Source of the DNA: Salinispora pacifica CNR114
GTDB taxonomy: Bacteria > Actinomycetota > Actinomycetes > Mycobacteriales > Micromonosporaceae
Assembly (NCBI RefSeq): GCF_000514775.1
Contig: NZ_AZWO01000006.1
Location: 1-64,000 of the forward strand
Length of the DNA: 64,000 nucleotides
Direction of reading: 5' to 3'
The notes below the pieces were generated by a model. It was not told the origin of the DNA. It saw only the letters and a list, made by a program, of their open reading frames with translations, and ran no database searches. A program made the position numbers and the translations under genes. Positions within the stretch are counted from its first letter, which is position 1, and the number at the start of each line of letters is the position of its first letter. Of this stretch, positions 19,752 to 29,228 are shown one piece after another.

Positions 19752-20345
19752 TCAGTCGTCCGTCGGATCAGCGCCCCGGTCCAAGGCATCCCACGCGTCC
19801 CTGGCGCTCCGGCCCGACACCGGGCCGGTCGTGGCCCCCGCCGGCCGCTCGTATCGAGCACCCATCACCGACCACCGTTCCCCCCGGACCGCGGTCAGCA
19901 CGCCGGCGACCGCGGCACACCCCCCACCGAACAGGCAGAGCAACGGCCACTGCCGACTAATCGCGCCGCTGAACCCCGCGACCAGGCCATACCCACCACC
20001 AGCGGCCACCGCCATCGCGAGCCCGGTCAGCACACCGCCCAGGAGCCGCCGGACCCGCCCCCGGGTGGCCAGCACCGCGCCCCATCCGGCGAGGGTGACC
20101 AGGGCCAGCGCGGGCAGCCAGGGCAACAGCTGCGCGCCGGTGCGGGCGACGCGGACCGGTGGCAACGGGGCCGGACGGGGGGCCAGCTCAACGACCCAGG
20201 CCTGGCTCACCGCCCAGATCGAAAGGCCCGCTCCGGCCACCCCGAGGAGCACGGCGTAGAGCAGTTCCCGCCGGCCGGGCCGGGGCCGCCCCGGATTGGC
20301 CCCGTCCCCGGCGCGCCCCGGACCGACCCCGTCCCCGGCGCTCAC
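19752..20345 (-). CDS. Trp biosynthesis-associated membrane protein
   Basis: A 197-residue membrane protein of the actinobacterial family found in tryptophan operons (Trp_oprn_chp). About four transmembrane helices lie near residues 28-48, 74-93, 101-122 and 133-153, with an extracytoplasmic loop between the first two and hydrophilic ends. Its GTG start overlaps the trpE stop codon (GTGA), so expression is tied to trpE. Biochemical function is unknown; a role in tryptophan or intermediate transport has been presumed from context only. Confidence 0.85.
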   Translation of the reverse strand: MSAGDGVGPGRAGDGANPGRPRPGRRELLYAVLLGVAGAGLSIWAVSQAWVVELAPRPAPLPPVRVARTGAQLLPWLPALALVTLAGWGAVLATRGRVRRLLGGVLTGLAMAVAAGGGYGLVAGFSGAISRQWPLLCLFGGGCAAVAGVLTAVRGERWSVMGARYERPAGATTGPVSGRSARDAWDALDRGADPTDD

Positions 20346-21895
20346 CGGGCCGCACGCAGGGTCTCGGCCGCGGCGATGGCGGCCAGCACGGCGGCCGCCT
20401 TGTTCCGCGTCTCCTGCTCCTCGGCCGCCGGGTCCGAATCCGCCACCACGCCCGCGCCGGCCTGCACGTGCGCGCGCCCACCGTGGATCAGCGCGGTACG
20501 GATCGCGATCGCCATGTCGAGGTCACCGCCGAAGCCGAGGTAGCCCACGGTGCCGCCGTAGAGCCCCCGCCGCACCGGCTCCAGCTCCTCGATCAGCTCC
20601 ATCGCCCGCACCTTGGGGGCACCGGAGAGAGTGCCCGCCGGGAAGGTCGCGACGAGCGCGTCGAAGGCGGTGCGGTCCTCGGCGAGTACACCGACCACCG
20701 TGGAGACAATGTGCATCACGTGGCTGTACCGCTCGATCGTGGCGAACTCGGGTACCTCGACCGTGCCGGGCCGGCAGACCCGCCCCAGGTCGTTGCGGCC
20801 CAGATCCACCAGCATCACGTGCTCCGAGCGCTCCTTGGGGTCGGCGAGGAGTTCGGCGGCGAGCTGGGCGTCGGCCTCGGGCGAGCTGCCGCGCGGCCGG
20901 GTGCCGGCGATCGGATGCAGCAGGGCGCGCCGTTCTCCGTCCACCTCGGTGGCCACCTTCAGGTGCGCTTCGGGAGACGAACCGACGATGTCGAAGCCGT
21001 CAAAGCGCAGCAGGTACATATATGGGCTGGGGTTGGTGGTCCGCAGCACCCGGTACACGTCGAGCGGGTCGGCGTCGGTCGCCCGTTCAAAGCGCTGCGA
21101 CAGCACGATCTGGAAGCACTCGCCGGCGCTGATCGCCTCCTTGGCCGCCACCACCGCCTTCTGGTAGCCGCCGTTGGGCGTACGGCAGCGCACGTCCCCG
21201 ACGGGCGCTGCGCCAACGGTGGAGGTCATCGGCGGAATCGGCCGGGACAGCGCGGCGGTCATCGCGTCCAGCCGCCCGACCGCGTGGTGGTACGCGGCGG
21301 TGACCGCCGCCGCCCGATCCGGTGCCTGAGGCGGTGGCAGGACGGCGTTGGCCACCAGGAGCGCCGAACCGTCGTAGTGGTCGAGCACCACCAGATCAGT
21401 GGCGAGCATCATTCCCAACGCGGGCAGACCGAGGTCGTCCTCGGTGCGCTCGGGCAGCCGCTCGAAGTGCCGGACCAGGTCGTACCCGAGGTAGCCGACC
21501 ATGCCGCCGGTCAGCGGCGGCAGCCCGCCAGTGTCATCGGGGGGTGACCCGGCAAGGGCGGCGACGGTGTCCCGAAGCACCGCGACCGGGTCGCCAGCCA
21601 TGGGTAGCCCCGCCGGCGGCTGACCCGTCCACACCGCGACGCCGTCGCGTTCGGTCAGGGTGGCCGCGCTGCGGACCCCGATGAAGGAGTACCGGGACCA
21701 GGTCATGCCGGTTGAACCAACGCCCTGCTCGGCGGATTCGAGGAGGAAGGTGCCCGGACCGCCGGCCAGCTTGCGGTAGACGCCCACCGGCGTCTCCGCG
21801 TCGGCGAGCAGCCGCCGGGTGACCGGCACCACCCGCCTCCCGGCGGCCTGCTCGACGAAGCTCGTCTCGTCCGGACGGACGGTGCCGTCGGTCAT
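20342..21895 (-). CDS. trpE: Anthranilate synthase component I
   Basis: A 517-residue chorismate-utilising enzyme that makes anthranilate with ammonia from a TrpG partner; no trpG or trpD is in this window. The N-terminal domain includes the feedback region LLESAEQG near 73. The chorismate-binding domain has [42 protein letters not shown] and the C-terminal [14 protein letters not shown] and AGAGVVADS. The ATG at 21895 overlaps the hisI stop (ATGA); an upstream in-frame extension lies inside hisI. Order hisI-trpE is common in actinobacteria. Confidence 0.95.
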   Translation of the reverse strand: MTDGTVRPDETSFVEQAAGRRVVPVTRRLLADAETPVGVYRKLAGGPGTFLLESAEQGVGSTGMTWSRYSFIGVRSAATLTERDGVAVWTGQPPAGLPMAGDPVAVLRDTVAALAGSPPDDTGGLPPLTGGMVGYLGYDLVRHFERLPERTEDDLGLPALGMMLATDLVVLDHYDGSALLVANAVLPPPQAPDRAAAVTAAYHHAVGRLDAMTAALSRPIPPMTSTVGAAPVGDVRCRTPNGGYQKAVVAAKEAISAGECFQIVLSQRFERATDADPLDVYRVLRTTNPSPYMYLLRFDGFDIVGSSPEAHLKVATEVDGERRALLHPIAGTRPRGSSPEADAQLAAELLADPKERSEHVMLVDLGRNDLGRVCRPGTVEVPEFATIERYSHVMHIVSTVVGVLAEDRTAFDALVATFPAGTLSGAPKVRAMELIEELEPVRRGLYGGTVGYLGFGGDLDMAIAIRTALIHGGRAHVQAGAGVVADSDPAAEEQETRNKAAAVLAAIAAAETLRAAR

Positions 21896-22332
21896 GGCCG
21901 GGCCCGCCGTTCGCCGGACCCACCGGTGACCGGCAGGTCGTTGTGGAAGCAGCTCCGCCGGCCGGTGTGACACGCCGGGCCGACCTGGTCGACGTCGACC
22001 AGCAGGGCGTCTCCGTCACAGTCGAGGGCGACGGCGCGGACGTACTGGTGATGTCCGGAGGTCGCGCCCTTGACCCAGTACTCGCCGCGGCTACGAGACC
22101 AGTAGGTGGCCCGGCCCGTGGTCAGCGTCCGATGTAGCGCCTCGTCGTCCATCCAGGCGAGCATCAGCACCTCGGCGGAGCCGTGCTGGCGGACCACCGC
22201 GGCGAGGAGCCCGTCCGACGTACGGCGGAGGCGCGCGGCGATGGCCGGGTCCAGGCGGGACGGCCGAGCCGGACCGCCGCTCGGGTCCGAGCCGGGCAGG
22301 GCGCCGGGCGACGGCGCGTCAGGTACGGGCAT
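21892..22332 (-). CDS. hisI: Phosphoribosyl-AMP cyclohydrolase
   Basis: A 146-residue HisI that opens the adenine ring of PR-AMP, the third histidine step. Zinc ligands are Cys105, Cys121 and Cys128 within [10 protein letters not shown] and [15 protein letters not shown] lies at 92-96. There is no fused HisE domain. The ATG at 22332 is used; a GTG two codons upstream at 22338 has better spacing from GGAG and is equally likely. Its stop overlaps trpE. It is about 11 kb from hisF, which in related genomes usually sits next to it. Confidence 0.94.
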   Translation of the reverse strand: MPVPDAPSPGALPGSDPSGGPARPSRLDPAIAARLRRTSDGLLAAVVRQHGSAEVLMLAWMDDEALHRTLTTGRATYWSRSRGEYWVKGATSGHHQYVRAVALDCDGDALLVDVDQVGPACHTGRRSCFHNDLPVTGGSGERRARP

Positions 22333-22400
22333 AGTCACCCATTCTCCGATACCCGACCGGCGGGTGGTACGGCACCCGTGCGCCTTGCTCACCCCGCACA

Positions 22401-22418
22401 ATTCAACTACCGTTGAGT
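22401..22418. promoter_or_regulatory. Putative TetR operator
   Basis: ATTCAAC and GTTGAGT form a 7-bp inverted repeat with one mismatch around TACC, in the hisI/ABC divergent gap, 32 bases before the ABC start codon. The size and symmetry suit a TetR dimer, and a tetR gene ends this operon. Autoregulation is inferred. Confidence 0.5.
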
Positions 22419-22450
22419 TAAACAGTCGATCTTCTACCCGGAGGTGCGCG

Positions 22451-23188
22451 ATGCAGGACGCCATCGCCCTTCGTGACCTGGTTGTCGACCGGGGCGGGCG
22501 ACGGGTGCTATCCGGAATCAACGCCACCGTGCCGTGCGGGACGGTGACCGGCCTGCTCGGGCCGAGCGGCAGCGGAAAGACCACACTCCTGCGGGCACTG
22601 GTCGGGGTGCAGGTCGTCACCGCTGGCGCGGTCACCGTCCTGGGCCACCCGGCCGGTGCCGCACAGCTACGCCGCCGAGTCGGCTACCTGACCCAGACGC
22701 CGAGCGTCTACGCGGACCTGACCGTCCGGGAAAACGCCCGCTACTTCGCCGCCCTACAGGGGCGAGGCGCCGCCCAGGCCGACCAGGCCGTGGCCGACGT
22801 CGGGCTGCGGGCAGCCGCCGGCCAGCTGGTCGCCACCCTCTCCGGCGGGCAGCGCAGCCGCGCCGCACTGGCCTGCACGCTGGTCGGCGACCCCGAGTTG
22901 CTCGTGCTCGACGAGCCGACCGTCGGTCAGGATCCGGTGCTACGAGCGGAGCTCTGGGCCCGATTCCACGCGCTGGCCGCGGCCGGCACCACCCTGCTCA
23001 TCTCCAGCCACGTGATGGACGAGGCCGCCCGCTGCGACCGACTCCTGCTGATTCGCGAAGGGCGGCTGATCGCGAACGACACACCAGCAGCGGTACGCGC
23101 GGCGACCGGCGTGGACGACCTGGAGGAGGCGTTCCTACGAATGATCCAGGCAGTCGAGGCCGGTACGGCCGGGCAGGAGGCGTCGTGA
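22451..23188 (+). CDS. ABC transporter ATP-binding protein
   Basis: A 245-residue ATPase subunit of an ABC-2 exporter. Walker A is GPSGSGKT (37-44), Q-loop near 82, signature LSGGQ (130-134), Walker B LLVLDEP (150-156) and an H-loop SSH near 178. The D-loop reads VGQDP rather than the common GLDP. The ATG has GGAGGTG seven bases before it. The stop codon overlaps the permease GTG start. With the permease and TetR regulator it forms a compact self-regulated efflux operon transcribed away from hisI. Substrate unknown. Confidence 0.9.
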   Translation: MQDAIALRDLVVDRGGRRVLSGINATVPCGTVTGLLGPSGSGKTTLLRALVGVQVVTAGAVTVLGHPAGAAQLRRRVGYLTQTPSVYADLTVRENARYFAALQGRGAAQADQAVADVGLRAAAGQLVATLSGGQRSRAALACTLVGDPELLVLDEPTVGQDPVLRAELWARFHALAAAGTTLLISSHVMDEAARCDRLLLIREGRLIANDTPAAVRAATGVDDLEEAFLRMIQAVEAGTAGQEAS

Positions 23189-23940
23189 ATCCCCGGATCC
23201 TCGCCGCCACCACCGGCCGCATCCTGCGCCAACTGCGTCATGACCGGCGCACGGTCGCGCTGCTCGTGGTCGTGCCGGCGGCGCTGCTCACCGTGGTCTA
23301 CTACATGTACGTCGACCAGCCGACACCGCCCGGCCAGCCGGCGCCGTTCGATCGGATCGCGCTGGTGCTGCTGGGGTTCTTCCCCTTCATCATCATGTTC
23401 CTGGTGACCAGCATCGCGATGCTTCGCGAACGCACCAGCGGCACGCTGGAACGGCTGCTCACCACCCCGTTGGGCAAACTCGACCTGCTCTTCGGGTACG
23501 GCATCGCGTTCGGCCTGGCCGCCGTGGTGCAGGCGGCGGTCGCCGCCGCGGTGGCCTACTGGCTGTTCGATCTCGACACCGCCGGTAGCAGCGGGCTGGT
23601 CATCCTGATCGCGGCGGTCAACGCCGTGCTCGCGGTCGCGCTCGGGCTCCTCTGCAGTGCCTTCGCCCGAACCGAGTTCCAGGCCGTACAGTTCATGCCG
23701 GTCGTGGTCGCCCCACAGCTACTGCTCTGCGGGCTCTTCGTCCCCCGCACCGAGATGGCCGGCTGGCTCCAGGCGGTCAGCGACGTCCTGCCCCTGTCGT
23801 ACTCGGTCGAGGCGTTGCAGGAAATCGGCTCGAACGCCGAACCGACCGCAACGATGTGGCGCGACCTTGCGATCGTGGGCGGCGCCGCGGTGCTGGCGCT
23901 GGTACTCGCCGCCGCCACCCTGCGACGACGCAGCGGCTGA
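23185..23940 (+). CDS. ABC-2 type permease
   Basis: A 251-residue membrane protein with about six hydrophobic segments: near 26-44 (LLVVVPAALLTVVYYM), 62-84, 105-128, 135-158, 165-190 and 225-245. The cytoplasmic stretch RERTSGTLERLLTTPLGK between the second and third is the hallmark of ABC-2 drug and polysaccharide exporters. GTG start overlaps the ATPase stop and has AGGAGG four bases upstream. It pairs with the preceding ATPase. Confidence 0.9.
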   Translation: MNPRILAATTGRILRQLRHDRRTVALLVVVPAALLTVVYYMYVDQPTPPGQPAPFDRIALVLLGFFPFIIMFLVTSIAMLRERTSGTLERLLTTPLGKLDLLFGYGIAFGLAAVVQAAVAAAVAYWLFDLDTAGSSGLVILIAAVNAVLAVALGLLCSAFARTEFQAVQFMPVVVAPQLLLCGLFVPRTEMAGWLQAVSDVLPLSYSVEALQEIGSNAEPTATMWRDLAIVGGAAVLALVLAAATLRRRSG

Positions 23941-23970
23941 CCCGGCGACGGCGACGAGCGAAGGACGACG

Positions 23971-24609
23971 ATGGCGCGGCGGATCGGACGGCGACCCGGC
24001 AACCCGGACACCCGGGCGACGATCCTGGCGGCGGCCCGGACCACCTTCGCCGAACGGGGCTTCGACCAAGCCTCCATCCGCGCCATCGCCGCCACCGCCG
24101 GCGTGGATCCGGCGCTGGTGCACCACTATTTCGGCAGTAAGGACAAACTCTTCCTCGCCGCGATGAACGCCCCGGCCGACCCGGCCAAGGTGGTGCCGAC
24201 GATACTCGCCGGGGACCCGGACCAGATCGGAGAACGGCTGGTCGGCGCCTTCCTCAGCATCTGGGACTCCCCCGCCGGTACCCCCGCGGTGGCGCTGCTG
24301 CGCTCGGCGGTCAGCAACGAGTGGACCGCTCGGCTGCTGCGCGAATTCCTCACCACGCAGGTACTGCGCCCGGTCCTCGACCACCTCGACGTGGACCCGG
24401 CGCAGGCACCGCTGCGCGGGTCGCTGGTGGCCAGCCAACTCTTCGGCCTGGCGATGGCGCGCCACGTGCTCCGGCTCGAACCGATCGCCAGCGCTGCCCC
24501 CGAAACACTCATCAGCTCCGTCGGCCCCACCATGCAGCGCTATCTCACCGCCCCGCTGGAGGGCCAGCCACCCCACCGGCGGAGCCGGGTCACCCCGCCG
24601 GAGGGCTGA
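23971..24609 (+). CDS. TetR-family transcriptional regulator
   Basis: A 212-residue repressor. The N-terminal helix-turn-helix reads ATILAAARTTFAERGFDQASIRAIA and then VDPALVHHYFGSKDKLF, a textbook TetR pattern over residues 16-63. The C-terminal ligand domain is of the type common to regulators of ABC-2 exporters. It begins 30 bases after the permease with GAAGGA upstream, so it is the last gene of the operon. The likely target is the palindrome at 22401-22418 before the ATPase gene. The ligand is unknown. Confidence 0.92.
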   Translation: MARRIGRRPGNPDTRATILAAARTTFAERGFDQASIRAIAATAGVDPALVHHYFGSKDKLFLAAMNAPADPAKVVPTILAGDPDQIGERLVGAFLSIWDSPAGTPAVALLRSAVSNEWTARLLREFLTTQVLRPVLDHLDVDPAQAPLRGSLVASQLFGLAMARHVLRLEPIASAAPETLISSVGPTMQRYLTAPLEGQPPHRRSRVTPPEG

Positions 24610-24631
24610 GGCTCGGCTCGCCCCGCCGCAG

Positions 24632-26413
24632 TCACCGGGTCTGCTCCAGCCACGAGGCGTAGAGCTGCCCGTACACCGACTCGGCGTCGCGGACCAGCTC
24701 CTCGTGCGCACCCCGCTGCACGATCCGCCCTCGATCCACCACGATCACCTCGTCGGCCGCCTGTGCCGTGGAGAGCCGGTGTGCGATGGCGAGCGTGGTC
24801 CGGCCCCGGGTCACCGCGTCCAGGGTGCGCTGCAGACGCACCTCGGTCGCCGGATCGACCGCGCTGGTGGCCTCGTCGAGCACCAGCAGATCCGGGTCGG
24901 CGACGTACGCGCGGGCGAGCGCGACCAACTGCCGCTCGCCCACACTCAACGCCTCACCACGCTCCCCCACCGGGGTGTCCAGGCCGGCCGGGAGACTGTC
25001 CAGCCAGTCCGCCAGCCCCAGCTCCACGAAGGTGGCGGTGAGCTGCGCGTCGGTGAGGTCCGGTCGGGCGAAACGGACGTTGTCTGCGACCGTGGCGTCG
25101 AAGAGGAACCCGTCCTGCGGGACCATCACCACCCGCGAACGCAGCGAGCCGAACCGCACCTCCCGCAACGGCACCCCGGAGAGCAGCACGTCCCCCTCGG
25201 TCGGATCCATCAGCCGGGTGAGCAGCTTCGCGAACGTCGTCTTCCCGCTGCCGGTCTCACCGACCACCGCCACCCGGCTCTTCGCCGGAATCTCCACCGA
25301 GATGTCGTGCAGAACCGGTGCGCCGCCCGGATAGGCGAAACCCACCCCGACGAAGCGGAGATCCAGCGGACCCGGCGGAAGCTCCCGCCCCGACTCGCCG
25401 GGGTCCGCGACATCCGGCTCGACATCCAACACGTCGAGTACCCGTCGCCAGCCGGCGATCGCGTTCTGCGCCTCGTTGAGTACCTCGGTGGCGATCTGTA
25501 CCGGCTGCACGAAGAGGGTCACCAGGAACAGGAACGCGGTCACCTCACCGACGCTCAACGTACGGTCGGCGCCGAGCAGCACACCCAACACCACCACGCC
25601 GGCCAACGCCAACCCGGCCGCGATCTCCCCGACCGAGCTACCCAGGATGCTGATCCGGATAGCCCGCTGCTGGGCCCGCCGCTGGCTGTCGATCGCCTCG
25701 TCCAACCGGCGCCCGGTGCGCCCGGAAATGCCGTACGCCCGGATCACCGACGCGCCCACCACGCTCTCGGCGATCGCGCCGAGCAGTGCGCCGGTGCGCT
25801 GCCGTACCACCCCGTACGCGCCGGCGAGCCGCCGCTGGATCAGCCGGATCACGAACACCGCCGGGCCGAACGCCGCGTACACCACCAGGGTCAGTTGCCA
25901 GGAGTACGTGAGCATGACCGCGGTGGTGACCACCAGCTGACCGAGGTTGATCAGCAGGATCACACCGCCCCACTGGAGGAACTGGGTGATCTGGTCGACG
26001 TCGCTGGTCACCCGGGACACCAACGACCCACGCCGCTCGGACTGTTGGTGCAGCATCGACAGGTCGTGGACATGTCGGAAGGCCCGCACCCGAACGTTGG
26101 AGAGGGCGGTCTCGCTGACCGTGAACAACCGCCGCATCATGAGGTAGCCACAGGTCGTGGTCACCACGAGCACCGCCGTGGTGACGGTCACCACCGCCCA
26201 GACCACATCCAGGCGGAGGCCGCCGGCGATACCGTTGTCGATGCCCTGCTGCACCGCCACCGGCACGGCCGCCCGACCAACCATGTAGACCAGCGCCAGG
26301 CCGAGCGTGCCCGCCAACCCGACCCGCAACTCCGGGGAGAGCGCCAAGCCCCGCCGCAGCGTCCGCCAGGTCGACTCAGCCGCCGCCTCCGGCGCCATGG
26401 TGCCACTACTCAC
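24632..26413 (-). CDS. Heterodimeric ABC exporter, subunit with intact Walker B
   Basis: A 593-residue half-transporter with six membrane helices (about 30-320) fused to a nucleotide-binding domain. Walker A GETGSGKT is at 385-392, Walker B LLVLDEA at 509-515 with the catalytic Glu, and His545 in AIAHRLS. The signature is LSVGE (489-493) rather than LSGGQ. The partner gene ends 81 bases upstream and has the complementary defects, so one composite ATP site would be degenerate. The GTG at 26413 follows an AGGTGG site; ATG 26398 is an alternative. Substrate unknown. Confidence 0.88.
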   Translation of the reverse strand: MSSGTMAPEAAAESTWRTLRRGLALSPELRVGLAGTLGLALVYMVGRAAVPVAVQQGIDNGIAGGLRLDVVWAVVTVTTAVLVVTTTCGYLMMRRLFTVSETALSNVRVRAFRHVHDLSMLHQQSERRGSLVSRVTSDVDQITQFLQWGGVILLINLGQLVVTTAVMLTYSWQLTLVVYAAFGPAVFVIRLIQRRLAGAYGVVRQRTGALLGAIAESVVGASVIRAYGISGRTGRRLDEAIDSQRRAQQRAIRISILGSSVGEIAAGLALAGVVVLGVLLGADRTLSVGEVTAFLFLVTLFVQPVQIATEVLNEAQNAIAGWRRVLDVLDVEPDVADPGESGRELPPGPLDLRFVGVGFAYPGGAPVLHDISVEIPAKSRVAVVGETGSGKTTFAKLLTRLMDPTEGDVLLSGVPLREVRFGSLRSRVVMVPQDGFLFDATVADNVRFARPDLTDAQLTATFVELGLADWLDSLPAGLDTPVGERGEALSVGERQLVALARAYVADPDLLVLDEATSAVDPATEVRLQRTLDAVTRGRTTLAIAHRLSTAQAADEVIVVDRGRIVQRGAHEELVRDAESVYGQLYASWLEQTR

Positions 26414-26416
26414 TGA

Positions 26417-26493
26417 TCCACCTTCCGCTCGCGACTGCGGGGCTCGCAAGCTCACTCCTCGCGCTCACCAGTCCACCCTCCGCTCGCGACTGC
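26417..26493. repeat. Duplicated 22-bp sequence between ABC exporter genes
   Basis: The 81-base spacer between the two exporter genes contains two copies of a 22-base sequence at 26417-26438 and 26472-26493, 55 bases apart with one mismatch. Each copy supplies a purine-rich stretch on the minus strand, and the nearer copy carries the ribosome site of the downstream gene. It may be a dispersed intergenic repeat of this lineage; only a genome-wide count could tell. Confidence 0.6.
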
Positions 26494-26494
26494 C

Positions 26495-28372
26495 TCACCG
26501 GTCCACCTCCAGTTCGAGGCCGGTTGTCAGCGGCGGCGGGACCTCCTCGTACCCCTGCTGTTTGGCCTGCTCCACGTCGGCCTGCTCGTAGGCGGTGACC
26601 AGGTCGGCGTAGCCGGGCACGGTGGCGAGCAGGTCGGTGTGCGTGCCCCGGGCCACCACCCGCCCGTGCTCCAGGTAGACCACCTCGTCGGCGAGGGCAA
26701 TGGTCGCCCGCCGGTAGGCGACCACGAGGATCGACGTCGCCGCGCTCCCCGGCTCCGCGGCGCGCAGCCCGGCCAGGATCGCCGCCTCCACCCGCGGATC
26801 GACCGCGCTGGTCGCGTCATCCAGCACCAACAGACGCGGCCGACCGACGAGGGCTCGGGCCAGGGTGAGCCGCTGCCGCTGCCCCCCGGACAGCGACGTG
26901 CCCCGCTCGCCGACCCGGGTGTCCAGGCCCTCCGGGAGAGCCGCGACGAAGCCATCCGCTCCCGCCAACCGCAACGCCGCCCAGACCTGGTCATCACCGA
27001 GGCCGGGCCGGTCCAGGGTGATGTTCGCCCGCACCGAGTCGTCAAAGACGAACGGCACCTGCGCCACGAGCGCGACGGTACGGGCCAGCGAGTCCGCGGT
27101 GAGGTCGCGTACGTCCATCCCGTCGATCTTGACGGCGCCCGCACGCGGGTCGACCAACCGAACAGCGAGCGAGGCGATGGTGGACTTCCCCGCGCCGGTC
27201 GGCCCGACCAGGGCGACCGTCCGCCCCGCCGGCACGGTGAAACCGACCTCACCCAGCACCTCGGCGCCGGGCAGGTGCGCCTCGGCCGGCTCGTACGCGA
27301 AGTGGACGTCACGGAAGGTGAGCGTTGCCGGGCCGGCGTCGGCGGAGTCGAACGACATCGGGCCGTACGGCATCTCGCCGGTGGCGTCGAGTACCCGCCG
27401 GACCCGTTCCCAGCCGGCGACGCTACGCGGCAGTTCGGCCAGGACCCAGCCGATCGCCCGCACCGGGAACGCCAGCACGGTGAAGAGGAAGGCGACGCTG
27501 ACCAGCTCGGCCACACTGATCGCGCCCTGCCGCAACCGGAGGGTGCCGACGACCAGCACGGCGAGCGTCCCGAGGCCGGGCAGGGTCTCCAGCATGGGAT
27601 CGAAGACGCCGCGCAGCCGGCCCACGGACACCAGCGCGTCCCGCAGGTCGCGGGCGCGCGCGGCGAACCGCTCAGTCTCCTGCGCCTCCCGGCCCATCGT
27701 CTTGACCACCAGCGCGCCGTCGAAGCTCTCGTGGGCGATACCGCTGACCTCGGCCCGCAGCCGCTGGGCGCGGGCCTGCCGGGGGGCCATCCGGCGGGAG
27801 TAGACGACGTTGAGCGCGAAGAGCGCCGGGAAGACACCCAACCCGACCAGGGCGAGCGCCCAGTCGGTGACGAAGAGTGAGACCACCGCACCGACCAACA
27901 TCACCAGCGTGCCCACGGCGAAGGGCAGCGGGGCCACCGGGTGCCACGCGGCCTCGACGTCGGAGTTCGCGTTGGACAGCAGGGTGCCGGTGGCGTTGCG
28001 CTGGTGCCAGGAGAGCGGCAGGTCAAGATAGCGGCGGGTGACCCGACGACGGTAGGCGGCCTGGAGCCGAAACTGCATGTAGCCGGCGCCGAGTCGACGA
28101 CCGAGGATGCCGACCACCCGCAGCACGCTGAGCCCGAACAGCGCGGCGGCGGCCAGGGCAAGCGCGGCGGTGGGCACCGAGCCCTCGGCGATCGCCGGTA
28201 CGACCACGTCGCCGACCACCGCACCCACCACGTACGCGCTGGTGACGACCAGCAGCCCGAAGAGCACACTGGAGCTCGCCGCGACCGCGAAGATCCTGGG
28301 TTGTTCCCGAATCGCCCGACCGAGGACGACCAGCCCTCGCCAGAGCACGTCCCGACTCGTTCCGCTCGCCAC
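26495..28372 (-). CDS. Heterodimeric ABC exporter, degenerate-site subunit
   Basis: A 625-residue half-transporter with about six membrane helices (30-320) and an ATPase domain. Walker A GPTGAGKS is at 390-397 and a canonical LSGGQ at 494-498. The Walker B catalytic position is Asp519 (LLVLDDA) instead of Glu, and the H-loop position is Tyr553 (VVAYRRA) instead of His. These losses, matched by the LSVGE signature of the partner, are typical of asymmetric exporters such as the TM287/288 type. The GTG start has GGGGGAG upstream. It is the first gene of the pair. Confidence 0.88.
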   Translation of the reverse strand: MASGTSRDVLWRGLVVLGRAIREQPRIFAVAASSSVLFGLLVVTSAYVVGAVVGDVVVPAIAEGSVPTAALALAAAALFGLSVLRVVGILGRRLGAGYMQFRLQAAYRRRVTRRYLDLPLSWHQRNATGTLLSNANSDVEAAWHPVAPLPFAVGTLVMLVGAVVSLFVTDWALALVGLGVFPALFALNVVYSRRMAPRQARAQRLRAEVSGIAHESFDGALVVKTMGREAQETERFAARARDLRDALVSVGRLRGVFDPMLETLPGLGTLAVLVVGTLRLRQGAISVAELVSVAFLFTVLAFPVRAIGWVLAELPRSVAGWERVRRVLDATGEMPYGPMSFDSADAGPATLTFRDVHFAYEPAEAHLPGAEVLGEVGFTVPAGRTVALVGPTGAGKSTIASLAVRLVDPRAGAVKIDGMDVRDLTADSLARTVALVAQVPFVFDDSVRANITLDRPGLGDDQVWAALRLAGADGFVAALPEGLDTRVGERGTSLSGGQRQRLTLARALVGRPRLLVLDDATSAVDPRVEAAILAGLRAAEPGSAATSILVVAYRRATIALADEVVYLEHGRVVARGTHTDLLATVPGYADLVTAYEQADVEQAKQQGYEEVPPPLTTGLELEVDR

Positions 28373-28501
28373 GTTCTCCCCCGCCGTAAGTCGCCGCTGT
28401 CTCCCCCATCCTTACCTGCCGGAAGCAGGTCCGACGACTCGGAGGCCATTCTCATGCGGCGCGACCGAGGTATCCGGAGGTAATGGGCCTACCATCAAGG
28501 G

Positions 28502-29131
28502 ATGCCGCAGTACGCCCGATCGGAGCGGAAGACGCTCGCCGACCTTATGCAGACGCTGGGACCGGACGCACCGACGCTCAACGCGGGTTGGACTACCCGG
28601 GACCTCGCCGCCCACCTGGTGTTGCGGGAACGCCGCCCGGACGCCGCCGCCGGCATCCTGTTGCCGCCGCTGCGCGGGTACGCCGAGCGGGTCCGCCAGA
28701 AGCTCGCCGCCCGCCCCTGGGAAAGCCTGGTTGACCAGGTACGACGGCCGCCGGTGTGGAGCCCGATCAGCAATCCGCTGCTCGACGGGGCGGTCAACAC
28801 GATGGAGTTCTTCATCCACCACGAGGACGTTCGCCGGGCACAGGCCGACTGGCAGCCCCGCGACCTGCCCGCGGGGCTGCAACAGGCGCTGTGGCAGCGG
28901 GCAGCGGGACTGGCTCGGCTGACGCTGCGCCGTTTCCCAGCCGAGGTGCTGGTCCAAGCCCCGGGGTACGGGCAGCGAGCCGCCGGGCGGGGCGGCGAGC
29001 AGCTCCGGTTGGTGGGCGCCCCCAGCGAGTTGGTGCTCTTCCTGAGCGGACGGCAACGGGCGGCGCGGGTGCAGATCGACGGCCCGGCGGGCCCGGCCGA
29101 CCGGCTGCGCGACGCCCAGTTGGGGCTGTGA
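28502..29131 (+). CDS. TIGR03085-family DinB-like metal-binding protein
   Basis: A 209-residue protein of the actinobacterial family related to mycothiol-dependent maleylpyruvate isomerase and DinB helical-bundle proteins. The N-terminal region has the family wording ERKTLADLMQTLGPDAPTL and GWTTRDLAAHLVLRERRPDAA, where the His is a likely metal ligand; FFIHHEDVRRAQ lies near 103-114. These folds usually bind a divalent metal and work with the thiol mycothiol, but no reaction is established for this subfamily. No clear ribosome site precedes the ATG. It stands alone and ends in a strong hairpin. Confidence 0.82.
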   Translation: MPQYARSERKTLADLMQTLGPDAPTLNAGWTTRDLAAHLVLRERRPDAAAGILLPPLRGYAERVRQKLAARPWESLVDQVRRPPVWSPISNPLLDGAVNTMEFFIHHEDVRRAQADWQPRDLPAGLQQALWQRAAGLARLTLRRFPAEVLVQAPGYGQRAAGRGGEQLRLVGAPSELVLFLSGRQRAARVQIDGPAGPADRLRDAQLGL

Positions 29132-29178
29132 AACGACCGCACGGTCGCAAAGTGCCACCGGCCAGCCGCGCCTGAACC

Positions 29179-29211
29179 GCCCGGACGGCGGGATTGTCCC
29201 GCCGTCCGGGC
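29179..29211. terminator. Perfect 15-bp hairpin between convergent genes
   Basis: Arms at 29179-29193 and 29197-29211 are exact inverted repeats with a three-base TTG loop. It lies between the plus-strand DinB-like gene and the minus-strand ltrA gene and can terminate both. Confidence 0.85.
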
Positions 29212-29228
29212 TGGCGATACCGGAGTGG

